From JANQFM01 sp035471925 (GTDB lineage: Bacteria > Acidobacteriota > UBA6911 > RPQK01 > DATIPO01), in NCBI GenBank assembly GCA_035471925.1, contig DATIPO010000340.1, positions 3,947-67,946 of the forward strand: a DNA stretch of 64,000 nucleotides, written 5' to 3'. The notes beneath the pieces are model-generated. The model had not been told where the DNA came from. It worked only from the letters and a program-made list of their open reading frames with translations, and did no database searches. A program made the position numbers and the translations under genes. Each line of letters begins with the position of its first letter. The first letter of the stretch is position 1. This document shows positions 59,624 to 64,000 of this stretch, piece after piece.

Positions 59624-60679
59624 GTGCGCGAGGCCATCCTTGCGGCGGCTCCTGGGAGTGGGTCGCTGCCAGCCGCACGATGCAACATGACTGTCGAGGA
59701 CGCCATTCAAGACCAAGCCCAGGACGCCCAGATCGAGCGCATCCTGCAAGGGGACGCCCGCACTCTGGCCCGCACCCTGAGCCAAGTCGAAAACCGTCCT
59801 GGAGCCGCCACCACCGAACTGCTGCGCCGCCTCTATCCCCACTGCGGCAAAGCCTTCATCATCGGCGTCACCGGGTCGCCCGGAGCCGGCAAAAGCACGC
59901 TTGTGGACGGGTTGGCACAGCTCTACCGCCGCCAGGAACTCAAGGTGGCCATCCTGGCTGTCGATCCCACCTCGCCCTTCAGCGGGGGGGCCATCTTGGG
60001 CGATCGGGTGCGCATGCAGCGGCTGTCCCGCGACTCCGGCGTGTTCATCCGCAGCATGGCTACTCGGGGACGCATGGGCGGCCTCTCCTCGGCAGTCGAA
60101 GAGGCCCTGGTGGTCCTCGACGCGGCGGGCTTTGATATCCTGATCGTGGAAACGGTGGGAGTGGGTCAGGACGAAGTGGACATCGCCAAGGCCGCCCACG
60201 CCACCCTGGTGGTGCTGGTGCCCGGCATGGGAGATGACATCCAGGCCGTCAAGGCCGGCATCATGGAAATCGCCGATGTCTTCGCCGTCAACAAGGCCGA
60301 CCGCGAGGAGGCGGGCAAGACCGAAGCTGAGCTGAAAGCTTTGCTTTCGATGAGCGAACGTCCCGACGGCTGGACGCCTCCCGTCGTCATGACGGTGGCC
60401 ACTAGCCGCTCGGGCATCGAGGAACTGGCGCAGGCTCTGCAGGACTACCGCCGTCACTTGCAGCAGCGCCAGGAAACTTCGCCCCGGACGCGCCATCTCT
60501 ACCGCGAGCGTCTGCTGGAGATGCTGCGCGACCGGCTGCTGCACGAGGTCTTGGACAAGATTCCCGCCAGCCGCCTGGACGAAGCGGTTGAGGACTGGAT
60601 GCAGGCTAAGGCCGATCCTTATACGATATTGGACCGCCTGCTGGCCTCGCCCACCGTAAAAGAGGAGAACGATGATTAA
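59624..60679 (+). CDS. meaB: Methylmalonyl-CoA mutase-associated GTPase MeaB
   Basis: The 351-residue product has the P-loop 'GVTGSPGAGKSTLVDGLA', switch region 'VLAVDPTSPFSGGAILGDRV', the 'ETVGVGQDE' Walker B and the specificity motif 'NKADREEAG', with a helical C-terminal dimerisation arm. MeaB gates cofactor loading and protects the B12 mutase. The GTG at 59624 has AAGGGAG 4 bases upstream; an in-frame ATG at 59687 would give the more usual N-terminus and remains possible. The stop overlaps the epimerase start by 8 bases. Confidence 0.93.
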   Translation: MREAILAAAPGSGSLPAARCNMTVEDAIQDQAQDAQIERILQGDARTLARTLSQVENRPGAATTELLRRLYPHCGKAFIIGVTGSPGAGKSTLVDGLAQLYRRQELKVAILAVDPTSPFSGGAILGDRVRMQRLSRDSGVFIRSMATRGRMGGLSSAVEEALVVLDAAGFDILIVETVGVGQDEVDIAKAAHATLVVLVPGMGDDIQAVKAGIMEIADVFAVNKADREEAGKTEAELKALLSMSERPDGWTPPVVMTVATSRSGIEELAQALQDYRRHLQQRQETSPRTRHLYRERLLEMLRDRLLHEVLDKIPASRLDEAVEDWMQAKADPYTILDRLLASPTVKEENDD

Positions 60680-61091
60680 GAAAATCGCCCATGTCGGCAT
60701 CGCCACCGAATCGATCGGCGTGGTGTCGGAGTTCTACAAGCTGCTGGGTCTGGAAATGGACGCCGTGGAGGTGGTCAAGGACCAGAACGTCAAAGTCGCC
60801 ATGATGAAGGTGGGCGAATCGGCAGTGGAACTGATCGAGCCCTTGGGCGAGGAATCGCCGGTGGCCCGTTTCATCGACAAGCGCGGCGAAGGCATCCACC
60901 ACATGACCTTCGAGGTTGAAGACATCGAAGCCGTGCTGAACCGCCTCAAGGACAGCAACATCCGCTTAGTGGATGAGACGCCCCGCCAAGGCGCCGAAGG
61001 CAACCTCATCGCCTTCATCCATCCTGACTCCACCGGCGGCGTGCTCATCGAGTTGTGCCAGACGCAGAGCTCCCACGAGGACGAATCTTGA
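60672..61091 (+). CDS. mce: Methylmalonyl-CoA epimerase
   Basis: The 139-residue product is a two-module VOC protein: 'KKIAHVGIATESIGVVSEFY' and 'GIHHMTFEVEDIEAVLNRL', with the closing 'GVLIELCQ'. H12-like, H and E ligands for the metal are visible. It interconverts (2R)- and (2S)-methylmalonyl-CoA, between propionyl-CoA carboxylase and methylmalonyl-CoA mutase. GAGGAG lies before the ATG. It overlaps both neighbours: 8 bases with meaB and one with the MBL gene. Confidence 0.93.
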   Translation: MIKKIAHVGIATESIGVVSEFYKLLGLEMDAVEVVKDQNVKVAMMKVGESAVELIEPLGEESPVARFIDKRGEGIHHMTFEVEDIEAVLNRLKDSNIRLVDETPRQGAEGNLIAFIHPDSTGGVLIELCQTQSSHEDES

Positions 61092-61939
61092 TGCGCTGGG
61101 GCGACTTCAATCTGGAGCTGGTCTCCGACGGCTGCCTGTGGCTGGACGGCGGCGCCATGTTCGGAGTGGTTCCCAAACCGCTGTGGAGCCGCACCACCCC
61201 CTGCGACGACGCCAACCGCATCCGCCTGGGCATGAACTGCCTGCTGGTGCAGTCGGCTCAGATCAACCTGCTCATCGACACCGGCTGCGGAGACCTCTTC
61301 AGCGATAAGGAAAAGAAGATCTACCGCATTGAACGCGAAAAACGCCTGTCCGAGCAACTTGCCGACCGAGCCGGACTCCAGCCCCGGGACATCGATATCG
61401 TGGTCAACACCCACCTTCACTTTGACCACGCCGGCGGAAACACCTCACGTGACGCCGAAAAGGGCTTGCAGCCCACCTTCCCCAAGGCCCGCTACATCGT
61501 CCAAAGGCGCGAGCTGCACGAGGCCGAGCACACCACCGAGCGCAATCAAGCCAGCTACAATCCCGACAACTGGCGTCCGCTGGAGGAAAGCGGACAGTTG
61601 GAGACGGTGGAGGGCCAAAGCGAGATCATCCCCGGCGTGACGGTCATTCCCACCCCTGGCCACACCCTGGGACATCAGTCTGTGCTGATCGAATCGGGAG
61701 ACCGCCAGCTTTTCTACATCGCCGACCTTTGTCCCACTCAGGCCCACGTCCCCCTGCCCTGGATTATGGGCTACGACCTCTTTCCCCTCACCACCTTGGA
61801 AACCCGCAAGAAAATCTACCCCCGCGCCCTGGCCGAGCAATGGGTCGTGTTTTTCGAGCACGACCCCGACCGTCCCTGCGGATGGCTGACCCGCGATCAG
61901 GGGCGCTACGGGGTGGAAAACCTCGACCTGTTCCAGTAA
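61091..61939 (+). CDS. MBL-fold metallo-hydrolase
   Basis: The 282-residue product has the metallo-beta-lactamase motif HxHxDH as 'THLHFDHAGG' (H108, H110, D112, H113), a later 'TPGHTLGHQSVLI' and 'IADLCPTQAH'. It resembles N-acyl homoserine lactonase and quinoprotein-relay-like members, but the substrate is unknown. Its ATG at 61091 overlaps the epimerase stop (TGATG), so it is translationally coupled; a longer upstream frame was rejected. Its placement suggests hydrolysis of a thioester or lactone in the acyl-CoA pathway, as an inference. Confidence 0.88.
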   Translation: MRWGDFNLELVSDGCLWLDGGAMFGVVPKPLWSRTTPCDDANRIRLGMNCLLVQSAQINLLIDTGCGDLFSDKEKKIYRIEREKRLSEQLADRAGLQPRDIDIVVNTHLHFDHAGGNTSRDAEKGLQPTFPKARYIVQRRELHEAEHTTERNQASYNPDNWRPLEESGQLETVEGQSEIIPGVTVIPTPGHTLGHQSVLIESGDRQLFYIADLCPTQAHVPLPWIMGYDLFPLTTLETRKKIYPRALAEQWVVFFEHDPDRPCGWLTRDQGRYGVENLDLFQ

Positions 61940-61949
61940 GGATAAACGC

Positions 61950-62810
61950 ATGCAAGCAGAAATAGGAATCATCGGCGGCAGTGGACTCTACGACATGGAG
62001 GGCTTGGAGGAAAAAGGCGAAGCCCATGTTGAAACGCCCTTCGGCAAGCCCAGCGACGCCTACGTCCTGGGAGAGCTGGAAGGCCGCAAGGTTGCTTTCC
62101 TGGCCCGCCACGGGCGCGGGCATGTCATCACTCCCAGCGAACTCAACTTCCGCGCCAACATCTACGGCTTCAAGAAGCTGGGCGTGACCAAGATCCTCTC
62201 AGCCAGCGCCGTGGGCTCGCTCAAGAAAGAGCACAAGCCCATGGATTTCCTGCTGCCCGACCAGTTCATCGACCGCACCCGCTTGCGAGCCTCCACCTTC
62301 TTCGGTCAAGGCGTGGTGGCCCACATCAGCTTCGCCGATCCACTTTGCCAGTCGCTGACCGACGAACTCGTGGCGGCATCGGGCACTTTGGGACTGCCCT
62401 TGCATCGGGGCGGCACCTACGTATGCATGGAAGGCCCGGCCTTTTCCACCCGCGCCGAGTCAAATCTCTACCGAAGCTGGGGCGCTTCCATCATCGGCAT
62501 GACCAACTTGCAGGAGGCCAAGCTGGCCCGCGAGGCCGAGATCTGCTACGTCACCATCGCCATGGTCACCGATTACGACTGTTGGCACGAAGATCATGAC
62601 GCGGTCACCGTGGAGGACATCATCCGCTACCTGACCAGCAACAGCGAGAACGCCCAAAAGCTGATCAGGGCCGCCGTCAAGCGCATCGACCCCACCACCG
62701 ACTGCGCCTGCCGCCATGCCCTCAAAGACGCCATCATCACCTCGCCCGACGCCATCAGCGGCGAGGCCAAGAAGCGCCTTAGCTTGATCATCGGCGACTA
62801 CATCGAATAA
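61950..62810 (+). CDS. mtnP: S-methyl-5'-thioadenosine phosphorylase
   Basis: The 286-residue product matches the PNP/MTAP family: 'IGIIGGSGLYDMEGLEE', 'ARHGRGHVITPSELNFRANI', 'HRGGTYVCMEGPAFSTRAES' and 'IGMTNLQEAKLAREAEICYV'. It phosphorolyses methylthioadenosine to adenine and methylthioribose-1-phosphate. A close paralogue class acts on inosine or guanosine, and the base specificity was not settled residue by residue. GGATAA precedes the ATG. It lies 10 bases after the MBL gene. Confidence 0.93.
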   Translation: MQAEIGIIGGSGLYDMEGLEEKGEAHVETPFGKPSDAYVLGELEGRKVAFLARHGRGHVITPSELNFRANIYGFKKLGVTKILSASAVGSLKKEHKPMDFLLPDQFIDRTRLRASTFFGQGVVAHISFADPLCQSLTDELVAASGTLGLPLHRGGTYVCMEGPAFSTRAESNLYRSWGASIIGMTNLQEAKLAREAEICYVTIAMVTDYDCWHEDHDAVTVEDIIRYLTSNSENAQKLIRAAVKRIDPTTDCACRHALKDAIITSPDAISGEAKKRLSLIIGDYIE

Positions 62811-62822
62811 ACTCCGCCCCTT

Positions 62823-63758
62823 ATGCCGGAAATACTCGCAGTCGGATCCGTGGCCTATGACTCGGTAGAGACTCCGTTCGGCAAAGTCGACCGGGCTTTG
62901 GGCGGGTCCGCCACCTATTTCAGCGTCTCAGCCAGCTTTTTCACCAAAGTCCTCTTGGTGGGATGCGTGGGCCAGGACTTCGAAGAGGAACACATAGAGA
63001 TGCTGGAGTCCAAGGACATCGACCTGGAAGGGCTGCAAGTCGTAGACGGCGACACCTTCTTCTGGGCCGGCCAGTACGGTTACGACCTCAACGAAGCCCA
63101 CACCCTCGATACCCAGCTCAACGTCTTTGCCGACTTCCATCCCGAGCTTCCCGAGTCGTACCGTGACGCCCAGTACATTTTTCTGGGCAACATCGATCCT
63201 GTCCTGCAGCGTGAGGTGCTTTCCCAGGTCAAAGAGCCCAAGCTGGTGGCCTGCGACACCATGAACTACTGGATCAAGGACCACCTTGACTCTCTGCGCC
63301 AGACCGTCTCCCAGATCAATGTCCTCATCATCAACGACGCCGAGACCCGCCAGTTGGCCAACGAATCCAACATCGTGCGCGCGGCCCGCCGCATCCTGGA
63401 GTGGGGCCCCCATACTTTGGTCATCAAGCGGGGCGAGTACGGCGTTTTGATGTTCCGCCGCGACCCCGAGGCCGACAACGGCGTCAGCGCCTTCGCCGTC
63501 CCCGGCTATCCGCTGGAGGAGATCTTCGACCCAACCGGCGCCGGAGACAGCTTCGCCGGCGGATTCCTGGGCTACCTGGCAGGCAGTGACCGCATCGACA
63601 CAGGGGCCTTGCGCCAAGCCATCATCTTCGGCTCGGTGATGGCCAGCTTCAACGTCGAGCGCTTCTCCCTGGAGCGCCTCAGCCAACTCACCTTCACGGA
63701 GGTCGGCCTGCGCTACAAAGAATTCCGCCGCCTCACCCACTTCGAAGACGTCGACTAG
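62823..63758 (+). CDS. PfkB-family sugar/nucleoside kinase
   Basis: The 311-residue product has the ribokinase/PfkB fold with an N-terminal 'ALGGSATYFSVSASFF' and the C-terminal signature 'DPTGAGDSFAGG' (236-247), in which D242 is the catalytic base. Residue pattern and neighbourhood next to mtnP suggest adenosine kinase-like or methylthioribose-type salvage, but the exact substrate is not fixed by sequence. It starts 12 bases after mtnP and ends the operon. Confidence 0.88.
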   Translation: MPEILAVGSVAYDSVETPFGKVDRALGGSATYFSVSASFFTKVLLVGCVGQDFEEEHIEMLESKDIDLEGLQVVDGDTFFWAGQYGYDLNEAHTLDTQLNVFADFHPELPESYRDAQYIFLGNIDPVLQREVLSQVKEPKLVACDTMNYWIKDHLDSLRQTVSQINVLIINDAETRQLANESNIVRAARRILEWGPHTLVIKRGEYGVLMFRRDPEADNGVSAFAVPGYPLEEIFDPTGAGDSFAGGFLGYLAGSDRIDTGALRQAIIFGSVMASFNVERFSLERLSQLTFTEVGLRYKEFRRLTHFEDVD

Positions 63759-64000
63759 CTCGCTGCGCGAGAGCAGTGGCCGGCTCCGCCGGGTGAGGCG
63801 GCATGTCGGGCATCCCAGCGGGAATGGTCAAGGCTGCCGTCCCGGGCCCAAGCGCGTCGAGGTGGCGGACGGCTGCTGAAGATGGATGACGCCTCGGTAC
63901 GCTCAAAGGCCGACCGGGCGACGCAGTCAGCGCGGATGGATGCGGCCCGCAGCAGACCGGTGAAAAATGCATCTAGGCGGGCAGCGAGGCGCCTCATGCG
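63759..64000. other. Intergenic tail with no supported gene
   Basis: These 242 bases have short open frames on the minus strand without a ribosome-binding site or family resemblance. They contain copy B of the dispersed repeat and small inverted repeats such as CTCGCTGCGCGAG just after the kinase stop, which may help terminate the operon. Confidence 0.35.
63918..63958 (-). repeat. Dispersed intergenic repeat, copy B
   Basis: These 41 bases on the minus strand match 13762-13803 (plus strand) with five mismatches and one single-base gap. This copy lies about 160 bases beyond the end of the six-gene operon. Confidence 0.5.

Noticed and set aside
63755..63997. Minus-strand open frame of 80 codons at the window end
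   Set aside because: It contains the dispersed repeat, has no start signal and no family pattern; it is more likely non-coding.
1..64000. CRISPR arrays, tRNA or rRNA genes, integrases and transposases
   Set aside because: No regularly spaced repeats, cloverleaf-like sequences, rRNA signatures or recombinase motifs were found by reading; a dedicated RNA gene search was not possible here.

Overview
The window is 64 kb of GC-rich bacterial chromosome carrying about 50 protein genes, mostly in short operons. No rRNA or tRNA gene, phage, integrase, transposase or CRISPR array was seen. The gene mix suggests a large-genome, aerobic, heterotrophic Acidobacteriota or a close relative. The clues are a fused GldF-GldG ABC permease, many secreted TPR and beta-propeller proteins, a sortilin-like BNR protein, an SLC12-type transporter, an IcmF mutase and several secreted metallopeptidases. 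The phylum is an inference from gene content; no marker gene is present.

Layout. 0-9.7 kb: SRPBCC protein, polysaccharide flippase, SLC12-like cotransporter, small monooxygenase, secreted TPR and FG-GAP proteins, a VapBC-type toxin-antitoxin pair, and an Asp/Glu racemase with a DUF2585 membrane protein. 9.7-20.9 kb: a fragment of a HEAT-repeat gene, a SigZ-type sigma factor behind an ArsI/CadI-type metalloid enzyme, MscL with a zinc ribbon, a secreted TPR protein, an HXXEE membrane protein, a 1122-residue sortilin-like propeller protein, a DUF4143 ATPase and a TolB-like lipoprotein. 21.2-26.5 kb: an APC permease fused to two UspA domains, then the three-gene proton-translocating transhydrogenase pntAA-pntAB-pntB. 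26.6-34.1 kb: a TPR protein, then an operon of ABC ATPase, GldFG-like permease, DUF4340 protein and a propeller protein.

34.1-41.5 kb holds the most unusual region: a tandemly duplicated two-gene cassette. Each copy has a 187-residue secreted protein translationally coupled to a secreted matrixin-like metallopeptidase of about 880 residues. 41.5-49 kb: an M16 peptidase, a DinB protein, an M28 peptidase, and an ECF sigma / zinc-finger anti-sigma / secreted-protein operon. 49-58.4 kb: a receiver protein, an alkyltransferase-like DNA repair protein, a YfhO-type membrane protein, the fused isobutyryl-CoA mutase IcmF, and two MacB/FtsX-type permeases. 58.5-63.8 kb: a tight six-gene operon of acyl-CoA dehydrogenase, MeaB, methylmalonyl-CoA epimerase, MBL hydrolase, MTA phosphorylase and PfkB kinase. 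The last 240 bases carry a dispersed repeat.

How the genes fit together. IcmF, the acyl-CoA dehydrogenase, the epimerase and MeaB point to branched-chain acyl-CoA and propionyl-CoA breakdown. MtnP and the PfkB kinase point to methylthioadenosine or nucleoside salvage. The four metallopeptidases suggest extracellular protein use. Several genes have a TANNNT -10-like box 6 to 9 bases before the start codon and no Shine-Dalgarno sequence. This suggests that leaderless transcripts are common in this genome. Start codons were chosen from ribosome-binding sites, signal peptides or these boxes, and often differ from the longest open frame.
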